From: Spirometra erinaceieuropaei
Taxonomy: Eukaryota; Platyhelminthes; Cestoda; Diphyllobothriidea; Diphyllobothriidae
Assembly: GCA_902702965.1 (NCBI GenBank)
Contig: CACRXP010000224.1
Location: 680,597 to 744,596 of the forward strand
Length of the DNA stretch: 64,000 bases
Reading direction: 5' to 3'
The notes beneath the pieces are model-generated. The model did not search any database. It had not been told where the DNA came from and saw nothing but the letters and a program-made list of their open reading frames with translations. Position numbers and translations under genes: made by a program. This document shows positions 1 through 11,042 of the stretch, piece after piece (position 1 is the stretch's first letter; every line of letters starts with the position of its first letter).

Positions 1-1803
1 TTTGCTTGATTTCGCCGATGAGGACGTCGTAGGATCAAAAGTTTTCATAAGGTGACATGCCACGAGGCCGGTCGGTGCCGAATAAATTTGCGGCTTTGGA
101 ACCACTTGTTACTCAAAACTCTGGCTGACCTCGTCAAGACAAATGGAAACTACCATTGTCCTTCTTCCATTCTTTGGTTTTCCAGGTTTGTGTCAAACGG
201 TGTCTAGGACGTGGCTGCGGACGTATCGACGACAATGAGGAAACTCTAAAAAACAGGTCAATTACCTTCTATGCCAACGTCCCTTTACGATAGTTTTGTT
301 GCATTATTTCTTAAATTTCAGAAATTTACGCTGGTTACCGCCTGTTCAATATACTAACAGTGTTTCTTACGTCATCCTTGGGGCATTGGTATTATACCTC
401 ACCGTTCCGTAGATCACATATTTGTCGTCTCTCGTGGCTACAGCCTCGTACCTGCGAAATACTCGCGCAGCCGCTCTCACGTCACACGCTGACCTTCCAC
501 ATTGACGTGTGCATCGTGTGCGCAGAATGCGGCATTTTCCCACGCACGACGTACTAACCTGGCCATGTCGTATTTTTTAAACCTAAATGGATCTGCCCTA
601 GTAACTGCCCTGTCGGTAAAGGCGTCTTATGCCAGCCTAAACTTCTGAATTCTGAATCCTTCGCCAGTACAAGCAACCAATCTCATCCTCCAGCTCATTT
701 TCTACCTAAATTTAAAAAAATTAGGGATTCAATCATGAGAAGCCAAAGAATTTGCCGGAACAAGTTGTCTTTCTGCCTGGTTTTTTGGGTACTTTAGTCT
801 GCTACCTATCTGAGAAGGCGCACAAAAAGCACGAGATTATTAAAGGACAACGGGAGTATGTGTTTGTCGTGGTGCCTCTCTGGCTGTACCTGTAACGGTA
901 TTCCGAATAACCGATCTGGCCGGTTCAAATTCATCTCATCACGAATGATCTCCTTCCACTGTAGTCAGTCGGCATCAGACCACCGAGCCATCTTGAGATA
1001 GTTGGTTCGACGACCTCTGAACCGAAGACTGAATAATCAAAGGTGTTCTCTAGGCCGTCTTTCACCACGTCCCCCTGACGCGGATGCAGACGAGTAGTTT
1101 TCCGCAAGATCTCGCCGTCAAGACGAGCAACCCTGTTCCGAACCTTTTCTGTGGGCAAAAAAGCTGGCTGTAGTTCAACTGCTTCTCTTTCTGATAGACT
1201 TCACAGTTGCTTACCGGAGACGCGATCCGAGAGACGAATTCAGTGATTGAGAAGTACATACCATCAATCAAATACTTCCAGGTGGCGTATACCTCCCGAG
1301 CATAGGGAGTGATAGTCTTGACATTAGCCTCGTATACTCACGGCTTCGTCTTCAGACTGATCACACTCCGACTTCAGAATTCGAAGATCGACCGTACGTA
1401 TCTGGACGATCTGATGGCTAATCTCCACCCGACCTCGCCAACTATCCAAAAAACGTGCCTGGCTATCGTGACTGGCAAATGTCTCCAACAACAGGGTCAG
1501 ACGCGGTCGTTTTCATCTTTGATGACATTCGTGCATCCTCTCTACCTGCCTTCACGCTTGCTTAGGATGTCCTATTTCTGCAAAGAGCTCGACAACACCG
1601 CAACATCACCAGCGTAGTCATCACCCGTGATGTGTGAAAGACAACGATAGAATACTCGGTGGTCTTTCATCGCGTGCCGAAGGACTAGACTGTCACGGTC
1701 CTGACAGGGGCCGGAGGTGGCATTGGAGAAGTCGTTTTCGTCATTCACACGAGATTTGGTCTTTGTTCTGTGCTGGTTGGCTTGAGTCAATCGAAGTACA
1801 GAA
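1..1803. other. No recognisable gene
   Basis: I found no exon, repeat or RNA gene that I can support here. Short ORFs on both strands lack any recognisable motif. The ORF on the - strand that starts near 1874 is the hammerhead repeat read as protein, so it is not evidence of a gene. Confidence 0.4.
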
Positions 1804-1905
1804 GACGAAGATGTGATCATTGGACCAAGGAATTTATTTGCCTGACGTTTCGGATTCTCACTCGAATCCATCATCAGAGACAGTCGCAGTGATCACATCT
1901 TCGTC
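1804..1905. repeat. 16-bp inverted repeat enclosing a hammerhead motif
   Basis: The 16-mer at 1804-1819 (gacgaagatgtgatca) returns as its exact reverse complement at 1890-1905, with the hammerhead motif in the 70-bp interval. A related pair of direct words (gtcaatcgaagta, near 1785 and 1952) flanks it further out. This may be the boundary of a short Penelope-like terminal repeat or a small insertion; which one is inference. Confidence 0.55.
1839..1882 (-). ncRNA. Hammerhead ribozyme motif, intact core (Penelope-type)
   Basis: Read on the - strand: a 5-bp stem I (TGTCT with AGGCA), core CTGATGA (complement of 1871-1877), one extra T, stem II GGATTC/GAATCC closed by a 6-nt loop, core GAAA, then the 4-mer ACGT as stem III, and cleavage-site C before AGGC. 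All invariant core bases are present. The 4-nt stem III cannot fold back on itself, so cleavage would need two copies pairing through ACGT, as known for hammerheads of Penelope-like elements. The only departure from consensus is the extra T between A9 and stem II. The same extra base occurs in other copies in this window. Confidence 0.75.
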
Positions 1906-3025
1906 CTCTGAACGGTTACCTGGAACTCTCCTGCTCTCTTCTATCAGCAGTCAATCGAAGTAATTGCACTGACATGTCGTCGTGCAGAGTGATCAACTAC
2001 GGGGAGTCCCCGGTCAGAAGTAGAAGAAAACTTCGGGAAGCGAACAGTAGTGGCCTGCTGGTGATATCGGACATAGGTGGTGTTAAGTAACCGCATCGCC
2101 GTGGGCCGAAAGTAGTGTCCCGCTCGAGCGTAGTATGACCGCGGTTATGCTGGCGCTAATCAGTCCTTCTTCGCCACAAACGTTTGTGGGTCCTGCACTA
2201 TCGTTGTCCGCCATAGTGACTGAGTTATCTCAATCTGCATTTCGTGAAGGTAGATTTGCAAGGCTAGAGGAGATCGACACGCAGACTGTGGAATTTGGCG
2301 TTAGAAAAGCATACCTCCAAGGTAGGCATCTTGGTCGTCTATGACGGCCGAAAATAGAACCCCAATGCATATATCCGTAGGCTTACCACGTTTTATCAGG
2401 CAGGCACCTAGTTGGGGAAATTTTCTCCGATCTCGAACCATGGATTTCGCTGTTTTAACTTGAGCTGGCAACTGGGATCTACGAGAACCGTCTAAGGTAC
2501 ATCTACATAGGTAGACCTGCCTCGCAGGGCGGCAGCGGAAGCGGAATGGAATGCTGCAATTACTGACATTACTGCGACCGACATTGTTGTCGAGATTTCC
2601 CCCCGAATCCCTCTTTGTTTACTCACTACTGTGGGCGATAGAAATTGGCCATTTTCACCTTTGCAGAGGCTGAGTAGATCAAATAATTGCTGTGCAGTGT
2701 TCCCTCGAATGAACAAGTGGCTGTTAGCAGGACTTTGCCAGGAGGGTGCTCTCTTAGGAAACGTGACGCCTTAGGAACCCTGCCTGTTGGACCCGCCGTC
2801 AGAGCTCACAGCACTTAGCGCCATCTGACCCTTCCCCAAAGGCTAAACTCTCGTTGGAAGACGATCGGTCACCCAAACTGTTTCTCCTTATTCGGTGATT
2901 TATCTGGACCCCTCGACAAATTGTTGACCGTAAATAAATGTCCCATTTGTTCGCTGTCCGTTTTCGTCGACGATCGCTGTGTACGCTCTTATTCTGAAGC
3001 CCTGCTTATCTTTTATTTCCTCCAG
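1906..3025. other. No recognisable gene
   Basis: No supported feature. An ORF at 2135-2344 (+) has a plausible protein-like composition near its end and a possible splice donor (caag|gtaggc), but I recognise no family and see no matching acceptor that settles it. Confidence 0.35.
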
Positions 3026-3122
3026 AATCACTCAATTTAAGGTCGAAGGTCTGCCGGTAATTGAGTACTACAGTCAGAAGGGACTTGTCACCCATATCGA
3101 CGGCAGCAAAACTCCGCAGGAG
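3026..3122 (+). CDS. Single exon of a UMP-CMP/adenylate kinase family protein
   Basis: A 97-bp exon with acceptor tttcctccag before 3026 and donor gtgcgc after 3122. It begins with the last base of a split codon and ends in phase 0. It encodes (R)ITQFKVEGLPVIEYYSQK followed by GLVTHIDGSKTPQE. This matches the C-terminal part of nucleoside-monophosphate kinases, where a segment of the type PIIxYYxxKG is followed by V(K)xIDGSxSxxEV. The family moves phosphate from ATP to a nucleoside monophosphate in the cytosol. UMP-CMP kinase is the closest by eye, but adenylate kinase is possible from so short a piece. The P-loop exon and the final exon were not found nearby, so introns must be long or the copy is isolated. 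The exon is uninterrupted and has both splice sites, which argues for a live gene. Confidence 0.6.
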
Positions 3123-3540
3123 GTGCGCACATTTTTTTTCTTTACCATTTTTGGTGCAAATAGGTCTTTAGGGAGGTACAGCGCGTTCTGGATCCCATTT
3201 TACTGAACAGCAGTTAGAGGCACCGAGCCGTCCCCTTGCCTTGCTCGGCTCCAGTTGCTTGCCCATGTGATCTCGTGCTATTCGTTCATGCAGAATCCCT
3301 TTCGCCGCTTGTCCTATTGCAGTCTACTTGGGTATTCAGTGTTTCGATACCTGAACGCGCCCGTTCTCTACCAGCCCTCCGGTCTTTTAGTTTTTTTTTT
3401 AACTTAGACTGAAAATATATTTGTGATAATTTTCACTACTTCATTCTCCATCGCCTCTCGGTTTCTATTGCTTGCAAGATTTTCATATCGAATATGAATG
3501 TGTAGCTCCCACATCTATCATCTGTTTTTTTATTAGCTGG

Positions 3541-3713
<173 letters not shown>

Positions 3714-4577
3714 TTCATTTCCATGGGAGTCGTAAATTGTCAATGTTAATCTTGCCGGACCGCAAACGGCTTATTAACATTCTACGGTTCGTGCGAGCTT
3801 GACCTGACGGTCTCTAATATGATCTGCCCGAGATGACCGGATCCTAACAGGAACTGTGCAGCAGTCTGCCTTTGAATGCTCTTGTTTAAGATAGCTTACA
3901 ACATTATCTCGGGGACGTGTGACTCGTCTTTGAAGGTAGTTTTTAGATCCCATGGTGTAAACCCTCGTCGGACTAGTAAGGCCACTGGTTATGCCAGAAT
4001 CAGTTAGGGTGGCCATCACTGTTTGCCAACCTAGAAGGCATAAAAATATGCCGCGCAGTTTTCTTTGTAGTAAATAGTTCATCACGAAACGCAGGGTTAT
4101 ATCTTCGCACACCAGCCAATCACCAGTAAGTTCAACCTGATATGGAACATGACGTATGTAGAGAGAAACGAAGTGCTCGGCGCTGGTAGAACAATGCTTC
4201 CACTTCTAAAAACGCCTTCAGAACCGTGACCAAGTTAATAAATTGACTCGGCCACTTAGAATGCGTCATGAACCGAGGTATAACCTGACGCATGTTCTTT
4301 TTGTCTGAGTAGGGCCATGGAGTGACAGCTTACGTCCAAATACAGAATCTGAGCCGTTTTACTCTTGCGGATGGAGGAATATGGTTCTTCGCCCTGACGA
4401 GTGCATGTTTGACTAGGTTCATCAGAGCGTGTGATGAACTCTCTCATCGCAGTATGTTGGCCAACTTTCGAAAATGCATTTCGCACCAGCAAGCCGGGGC
4501 GAGACAGTCGTTTCTTGTCGATCTGACCAATTAATTAAACAAGCAACGAATAGACAAGTCATTTTCGCTAACTCCAG
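3714..4577. other. No recognisable gene
   Basis: Only short overlapping ORFs without recognisable motifs on either strand. Confidence 0.35.
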
Positions 4578-4761
4578 ACGTCTGGACTGTCAACATGTCG
4601 AATCGGACGCCGACAATGTTGTCATGCAGAAGTTCTTAGGGTCTGAAAGCAAGACAGACCTGATGGAGGTAGAGGCTGAGTTTGAAGAACTAAGTCGCCG
4701 GCTAAAGGGCACTGCTGACGTCAGAGAACAATTCCAGCTGGTCGAGAGCGAAATCTCCTGA
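4578..4761 (+). CDS. Possible terminal coding exon, unknown product
   Basis: An acceptor-like run (gctaactccag) precedes 4578, and the frame stays open to TGA at 4759-4761. The peptide is charged and looks helical, with a stretch rich in Glu and Leu (MEVEAEFEELSRRLKG) that could form a short coiled coil near its C-terminus. I recognise no family. Composition and the acceptor are the only support; the frame also extends upstream of the acceptor, so this may be chance. It could instead be a transposon fragment. Confidence 0.22.
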
Positions 4762-5339
4762 CCGCCTACTAGTATACAGCGTATACAGTCAAGTATCATG
4801 GGCTTTTTTGCCTTAGCTTATAGATGTTGCCCTCTCGACTGACAGAAGCATTAACGAACAACCCTAACAAATTCTTCTGCTATACCACTGGAAGAGTGGG
4901 AACAGAGTGTTGGAAGATTATACTAAGAAAAAGTTGAATGCATCACTCTGGAGCCGAGTAGTTGACGGTGGCATGACTGCCTTCGCTGCGTAGACTCGCA
5001 TATCCATACGTACATGGATCTTGTGTCAAGAAGGGGTCGAAAAGTCCGGAAGCGCGACAGGGGCAGGCAGTTGGCGCGGCGGAAGCCAGCACCTTGGCGT
5101 ACCACCACACTCCCCGGTTCGCAACATACGCCGACCAAGAACTTAAACAAGAAGAATAGGACAGGGCTGGGATCCCACTGGGTGGGAGTGCCATAGAGGC
5201 CACATTGAGAGGGAACTATTGCAGCCTGACTCAGTCCACCAGTCGGTCACTCCACACAAGCAACGAAGTCCGAGTTATTCCATCAGCTGGCGGCCTTCTG
5301 AGCCAATGCTGTTAGCTCACCATGCTAGAGTCAAGCGTG
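4762..5339. other. No gene; possible repeat-derived sequence
   Basis: No recognisable exon. The segment adjoins the RTE 3' end that follows and may include more of its decayed body, but I could not read a convincing frame. Confidence 0.3.
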
Positions 5340-5726
5340 TCAAATTGTTTGTACTGGGGAATTATGCGCTGAGAGTCGACCTCTGCCCCGTGCACCGGTC
5401 GACCATCTTATGCTGAGATTAGGAGAGATGGTCGACAGAGCTGAGAATGGCTGGTCTGTGTGGGCCACAAACACCACCTGCACCCCATATGCGCACGCCA
5501 GGATTCCACACCACGGGGTAAACCGGACTCCACAAGTAGCAGGGGAGCAGCGTAGAGAAGAGTCGAAGAGAGGTGAGAGGGGCGATAGTGCGGGATGTCG
5601 GAGGTGTTCATGTGTGGTTGATGGGGGACGTTCACGCCCGCGGTGGTTGGTGGATGTGCAAGGTGGGCATAGAATGTCGGCATTGCGGCGAATCTCGTTG
5701 TCATGGATACGCATGTGGTCGAACAA
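5340..5726 (-). mobile_element. RTE-type LINE, 3'-terminal fragment with finger motif
   Basis: The - strand frame starts with FDHMRIHDNEI, the second half of the C2H2 finger typical of the C-terminus of flatworm RTE-like LINEs (usually GLFGHMRIH). Proline/serine-rich sequence follows and the frame runs on without the reverse transcriptase. This is a 5'-truncated relic. Only the finger half and the low-complexity tail support it, so its exact limits are uncertain. Confidence 0.5.
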
Positions 5727-6441
5727 GCTCAGGTGGGGTTGTAACGTTGATTGCTGTGCAATATAGCCCTGAGACGCGTTATGTCATACCCCGATGCCTG
5801 TTCTTGAATGAGCTTCTCTTAGGCAGCTTGCGAAAGTCACAATCGGCAAAATAACTACTTAGGTAACATTCAGTTTCCAACGGATTCTTGGTGTCCTTAC
5901 AAATTCAAGTATGTTTGAGAGAAACAGTGTAGAAAATTATTCTTTTCCGCCTTAACAGCATCAGCCTCCCCCGGTTGCGCTGTGACCAGAATGGTCTCTG
6001 GCGTGGCAGTCGACACTACGGTCACATTTGGCCACAGCATCCGGAAAAAAGTGCGCATGGGCGTTCATTGATCCTCATTCGCTGCCGTCCCTTACGGCCT
6101 CGAGTTTGTACCGGCGAGCACGCTCATTCTAAGTATCGGCTATCGCAGAACCCTTAAATAACTCAGATCGAATGCCTCACTCCTTGACGAAGGTAAACCA
6201 GCACAACCTGCCGTACCGCGTGACAGTTCTCTTTCATGGGACATTAAAATGCTTCCGCACCAAGAAACAGGGACGGCTTCCACTGGCAACCGGCGATTCC
6301 TGCAAAAAATAAGGTCTGTGGTAGTGCATACTTAATGCAGTTGTCATTTAAGTGACTAATGGTGTCAATAGCAGTCAAAACGCGACTCCCAGGTAGCATG
6401 TCAAAAAGGAGAGAGGTTCGTCGGGGGAGTTCTAACTAAGG
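5727..6441. other. No recognisable gene
   Basis: Nothing that I can support; short ORFs only. Confidence 0.35.
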
Positions 6442-6486
6442 TATTACGTTTCGGGTAGTGGTTTCGTCTGCTCATCCTCAGGTACT
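6442..6486 (-). ncRNA. Degenerate hammerhead motif of a second subtype
   Basis: On the - strand the order is CTGAGGA, extra T, a weak stem II region, GAAA, ACGT, A. CTGAGGA is allowed because position 7 of the core is free. Stem II (GAGCAG against CTACCC) pairs at only four of six positions, so it is probably inactive. The extra T and self-complementary ACGT match the better copies elsewhere in the window. Confidence 0.4.
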
Positions 6487-6984
6487 GGAAAGTTATGCAC
6501 ACAGCTCACTTTACCTGACCCTTGTTGACTGACTATGCGGCTGCATCTGACTGTGACTAGTGTTGCCCCTGTCCTCGTCGATCGCGGGGATAATTGGCGG
6601 CCCCATTTGCTTCAAGTCGCCACCTTATCCTGTCAGAAAGGTTCGTAAAACCAAAAAGGAGGCAGATAAAGTACGGTAACGGTTGACTAAACAGTCGGTA
6701 GACACGCAGACCCAGGCTAATTTGCACCTGCCTTGAGGCTGCAGGCCGAGGCGGCGATTACACGTCAAGGGAGGTGCAAAAGAGCCTCTGACTGGGTGTT
6801 TACCGACTGCTCAGTCAACCGCCACAGTAACCTGCCCGAACTCTACTTGGTTTTACGAATCCTCTTAACAGGAGACAGTGACGGCGCGAAGAAATTGAGG
6901 CCGCCAGTTACCAGGAGGGCGGGGCGACACTATACTGCTAAGTTGGTAGAAAATTGCGTTTTTTAAAAATTCTTTACTTTAGGG
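6487..6984. other. No recognisable gene
   Basis: No supported exon. The last ~25 bp may belong to the foldback copy that follows. Confidence 0.35.
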
Positions 6985-7602
6985 AGTGGTACTTTTCGTT
7001 TTAAAAGTCTGCAATCGTGAGATTTTTAGGACCGTAAAATGTCCATTCATGTAGCATTGTATCTGTCCGTTCATTAACGTTATTTATGAAATAAGCTACA
7101 GAGTCCGCATTCATTTCAAACTTTTATGTGCAGTATATTACGTCCTCTTAATAGCATAGATAAATTCATGGTCTTCCCTACACGAAAAGCATGCAGCATG
7201 TAGCCTAGAGATCCTAAACGGAAGCGCAAACGCAACTGCAAATCGGCTTCAAAATATTTCGGGGACTGATTAAGTTTTTATAACTTTAAGACATTTTTTC
7301 TTCAGGTGCGACATTTGAAAGAGACGTAGGTTGCTACCAGCTGAATATAAGAATATTTTGAGCATATCTTTCTCGAATATACATCCAGACTTATAAGGGT
7401 ATCGAAGATAAATAAAAAGAATTCATATGCACCGCCATTTTACTGAATTTTTTTGCAGGCGACCGGAAAGAAGCACTGTGACGTGACTGAACCAGGTTGA
7501 AGTCATGTTGCACGATAATCAGCATTGCAACCCCACCTACGTAATTATTTCTACTCGTAAAGTCATTTCAGGATGGCCACTAACATTTCACGAGATATAG
7601 AT
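6985..7602. repeat. Foldback element, subfamily A, left arm missing
   Basis: Sequence from about 6985 to 7170 matches the central loop of the foldback elements at 31584 and 58140 (shared words such as gaccgt, catgtagcat, tgtccgtt, gtccgcat in the same order). The rest corresponds to a diverged right arm, ending in tttcaggatggccactaacatttcacgagat, the counterpart of the element terminus. No matching left arm is present, so this copy is truncated and old. Confidence 0.5.
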
Positions 7603-7865
7603 ATGCTTTCGTACATTTTTTCGCACTTCTCAAACGGTACTTCTAGAATGATTTCTTACGTGTGAGAATTCGTCATAAAACTGAGTCAAGCACAATTTTT
7701 TCACCAACACAGTTCAACTGGTGTAACCAGCCCGGGAATGCTACACATATAATCAATTCTAATTCTGATCAGCGAGAAGAAAGACAGTGCTCTAAGGGGA
7801 GGCTGAAGATTATTTATCGCGAGGGGAGTATATATTTAGCATTCTAGGCGGGCAGAAATACGAGG

Positions 7866-8520
7866 ATGTCTTATGGCCAGACAGGCTGGTTTGGAGGCGG
7901 GCCTTGGTTTGTCCGGGCAGTGGAGAGGCAATGCAGGAGCGGTGGTGGCGTCCAGAAGGCGTCCTCCGGTCCCAGTTGGTCAACGTCAATAATCCTTCGT
8001 CTCTCGAAGCCAAACAAGCTGACGGCTGACGATGACTACGACCTCGGGGAGGATCGAATGAAAATCTATCTCGAATCCATTGACGAAGGCAGCTGGGCGG
8101 CCGCCATTCTAGGTTGGCTAGACGAGGTACACTCCGCTTCCATGGCAGCCAGTGTCATGTCCACGCGACAGTATCTGAGCGTCTGCGGCGGAAGTTTGGT
8201 TGTTCTCCAATGCCATGGGTTGCTCGCGCAACCCTGAAGGAACGCCGCCAGCGCCCCGGTGATTCGGTCGTTGACCTCCTGCAACACTTGCATTTCCTGG
8301 CTAATCAAGTGTTTTCAATGGACAACTGCGCGACTCTCGAGGACCGGATTCTAGAACGCTTCATGGATGACATCGTCAACCCTGAGATCCGGCGACAATT
8401 CATTCGTGCTTCTCTTTAAGCCCTCAAAGCGGCACTCGCTATCGCTCACGATGAAGAGGCAATCCAAGCGGGGTTTCCTGCGACACCTGGACCTACCTTC
8501 TCAGCGATCCTCGCTCGCCA
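7866..8520 (+). pseudogene. Ty3/gypsy gag relic
   Basis: Three + frames together read like the capsid part of a gypsy gag: a stretch with LDEVHSASMAASVMSTRQYL, then LKERRQRPGDSVVDLLQHLH and LEDRILERFMDDIVNPEIRR. The piece ALAIAHDEEAIQAG follows after a stop at about 8417. In the family this region packs the element RNA into particles. At least two frameshifts and one stop break it, and no protease or zinc knuckle follows; the DNA next to it is an unrelated transposase relic on the other strand. It is not adjacent to the pol relic at 12-14.5 kb, which runs the other way. Confidence 0.5.
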
Positions 8521-8654
8521 GCTGCCGACAGATGGTCGGCGCCTTCGCCTTGGGACAACGACCGACCTGCGACGTTGGCACCCAAACGGCTAGATAACAG
8601 CTGGGCCCTCCACAGCCTCCCACCCCTCAGTATGGCTCTCCGCACATACGGTCA

Positions 8655-9273
8655 CTACGGGTGTGGAAGAATAAACAGGCGGCTCCATGAGAACCGACGA
8701 CGCGTTCTCGGATATAGAGGAAAAGTAGACACCAAACTCAACTTGCAACGGATAAATGGCGACGGCCCGACTACATACTGACTACATTCCTGTCCTATAA
8801 AGTCACCATCCTTCCTCTCCTTCTCACCTTTCTCAAGGTAAACAACTTTTGCTACATGTGTTCCCACGGTCGTACAACGCTCACAGGCGTCACATGCATT
8901 GACGTTATTAATCCGTTTAACAAAGGCTCGCGCGGGTGTATCACAAATAACACTAGCTGTACGGACTCTCATCCTGCCTGGATAGCAGTCTTTCCTCTTG
9001 AAGGACAATTATTTCGTCTATCAGGTCGTTACAGAACATCTATACGTTTGGCGGCTTGCCGTTCCCACAGTACGCGGAAATGGAAAACACGTTACTAACA
9101 ACCGGCTCCACTATACGACCTAGTTTAGCCCTCGTCTTGCGGTAGAGGCAAACCATCTATAACTAGGTTCAAAACTATCTCTCCATTGTCTGCGACTACG
9201 AATTCGCCGTCCACCAGTCTGCGCAGATGCTTCTGCAGTCCAACATGGACGTACTCCCCACGAACCATGGGGG
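8655..9273 (-). pseudogene. DNA transposase relic, copy 1 (runs into gap)
   Basis: The - strand carries EYVHVGLQKHLRRLV and LVIDGLPLP just below the gap, then, after stops, VICDTPARAFVKRINN, a CERC pair and VVYLEKGEKERK. The same blocks in the same order occur in copy 2 at 15520-16344 (CDAPARAFVKQIKN, CKRC, VVYLEKGERDRT). I recognise the CDAPARAFVK...CERC block from transposase-like proteins common in invertebrate genomes; a CACTA/En-Spm relationship is a guess. This copy is interrupted by stops and frameshifts and loses its upstream part in the gap at 9274. Confidence 0.6.
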
Positions 9274-9756
9274 NNNNNNNNNNNNNNNNNNNNNNNNNNN
9301 NNNNNNNNNNNNNNNNNNNNNNNNNNNNNNNNNNNNNNNNNNNNNNNNNNNNNNNNNNNNNNNNNNNNNNNNNNNNNNNNNNNNNNNNNNNNNNNNNNNN
9401 NNNNNNNNNNNNNNNNNNNNNNNNNNNNNNNNNNNNNNNNNNNNNNNNNNNNNNNNNNNNNNNNNNNNNNNNNNNNNNNNNNNNNNNNNNNNNNNNNNNN
9501 NNNNNNNNNNNNNNNNNNNNNNNNNNNNNNNNNNNNNNNNNNNNNNNNNNNNNNNNNNNNNNNNNNNNNNNNNNNNNNNNNNNNNNNNNNNNNNNNNNNN
9601 NNNNNNNNNNNNNNNNNNNNNNNNNNNNNNNNNNNNNNNNNNNNNNNNNNNNNNNNNNNNNNNNNNNNNNNNNNNNNNNNNNNNNNNNNNNNNNNNNNNN
9701 NNNNNNNNNNNNNNNNNNNNNNNNNNNNNNNNNNNNNNNNNNNNNNNNNNNNNNNN
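9274..9756. other. Assembly gap
   Basis: A run of 483 N. The left flank is transposase copy 1, so the gap probably contains the missing 5' part of that element. ORFs spanning the gap are meaningless. Confidence 0.98.
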
Positions 9757-9984
9757 TTTCTTCGCAGCAGGCTAAAAAGTTGACACGACAACTGGGTGAC
9801 CTATCTATTAGTTCCTCACTCGTTCATCTTAGCATCACAGAGATTTTCGAAATGGCCTCAAGGGTGCGCCAAGCGCACGCATATCAAAGATAAGCACTTG
9901 ATCTCAATGATTCAAACCTCGCCTAATCCGCCGTTAGCATCTGCCGACTTCGTTCATCTTCTAAGCGTGGTCACGAACTTCCAC

Positions 9985-11040
9985 GCCTGCTAAACGATAA
10001 CAAAGTCTTCCTCACAGATGACACGGACAAGGCGGATTTGTTTAGTGCTTTCTTTGAAAAACACCTTGCTACCGAGTCCGATCCGGTCCCTTTCTTTCGT
10101 TCACTTTCAGATAGGACACTTAGTAAAATGTACGTCTCCTCAGATCTCATTAAGAAACACATCAGTCGTTTGAAATACTCACACTGCCCAGGAACGGACG
10201 GGATTCCGAATTCGATTATTAAACAAGCGTTCGACCTTCCCATATTGCTCAGTCATTTATTCTCGGTTTATATTTCAAAAGGATTCTTTCCTGAAACATG
10301 AAAAACGTCAAGTATCATTCCCGTCTTCACGTCAGCATCTCGGTCCGATGTTAATAACTATCGGGGCGTGCACAAAACGCCGTCTCTAGCAAAACTTCTT
10401 GAAAGGATTATTTTCAATGGAATTCTTGACTTCTGTCTAGCTAATCGACTTCTGAGCTCTAGTCAGCATGGATTTTTACCTGAACGATCCTGCGAAACAT
10501 GTCACTTGGTTTTTCTTAATCTAATCACTTCTCTTCGTAATGAGCGGCAGTCAGTAGTAGTTATCTACTTTGATCTTAGCAAAGCCTTTGACAAGGTGCC
10601 CCATAGACGTATTTTAGTAAAATTGGAAGCTCTCGGCATTCGGCCGCCTCTAATCGACTTCATCAGGTCCTATCTGTCCAACCGATATCAGAAAGTCATG
10701 GTCGGTAATAGCTACTCGACACCTCACTCGATCCCGAGTGGCGTAATTCAAAACATGGTTCTGGGTCTGTCACTCTTCCTTCTTTACATCAATGATATTT
10801 CGACTGAACTCGGAAATTCGCAAAATTTTATTTATGCCTATTTATTTATGTTTATTCATATTCTAAGGACAGGGTAAACGTTTGTGTTGAAAAAATTGAG
10901 GCCAATTTACTACGCTTAAGCAGATGGGGTTCAACATGGCAGTTTTCATCATCCAAGTGTGGTTTTATATCCTTTGGTGCTGCCAAACTTCCTGGGCCCA
11001 TAATTTTAAAAAATAATCCACTCTCAGAATGTTTCACCAT
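9985..11040 (+). pseudogene. Non-LTR retrotransposon reverse transcriptase relic
   Basis: Reverse transcriptase of a LINE, Jockey/CR1-like by eye. Blocks in order: VFLTDDTDKADLFSAFFEKH (approach to the RT), CPGTDGIPNSIIKQ near 10195, FLPERSC near 10475, VVVIYFDLSKAFDKVPHRR near 10560 (motif A with its Asp), then a decayed PQG block (SGVIQNMVLG) and FLLYINDI. The catalytic YADD box is destroyed (IYAYLFMF). A stop at about 10299 and frameshifts split the frame. After 10860 a further frame continues with VEKIEANLLRLSRWGSTWQF, typical of the thumb region. The element ends abruptly at about 11040, where a LINE of opposite strand begins. It cannot make active enzyme. Confidence 0.85.
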
Positions 11041-11042
11041 AA

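Noticed and set aside
1572..1874. 100-codon - strand ORF beginning MMDSSENPKRQANK
   Set aside because: The recurring start peptide is the hammerhead repeat read as protein; the same peptide appears wherever that repeat occurs.
6985..7602. CRISPR-like or tandem array
   Set aside because: The repeats are inverted arms of a foldback element, with no regular direct-repeat spacing anywhere in the window.
9120..9893. ORFs of 180-235 codons across the first gap
   Set aside because: Most of their length is N; the same applies to ORFs over 23081-23369 and 52888-53313.
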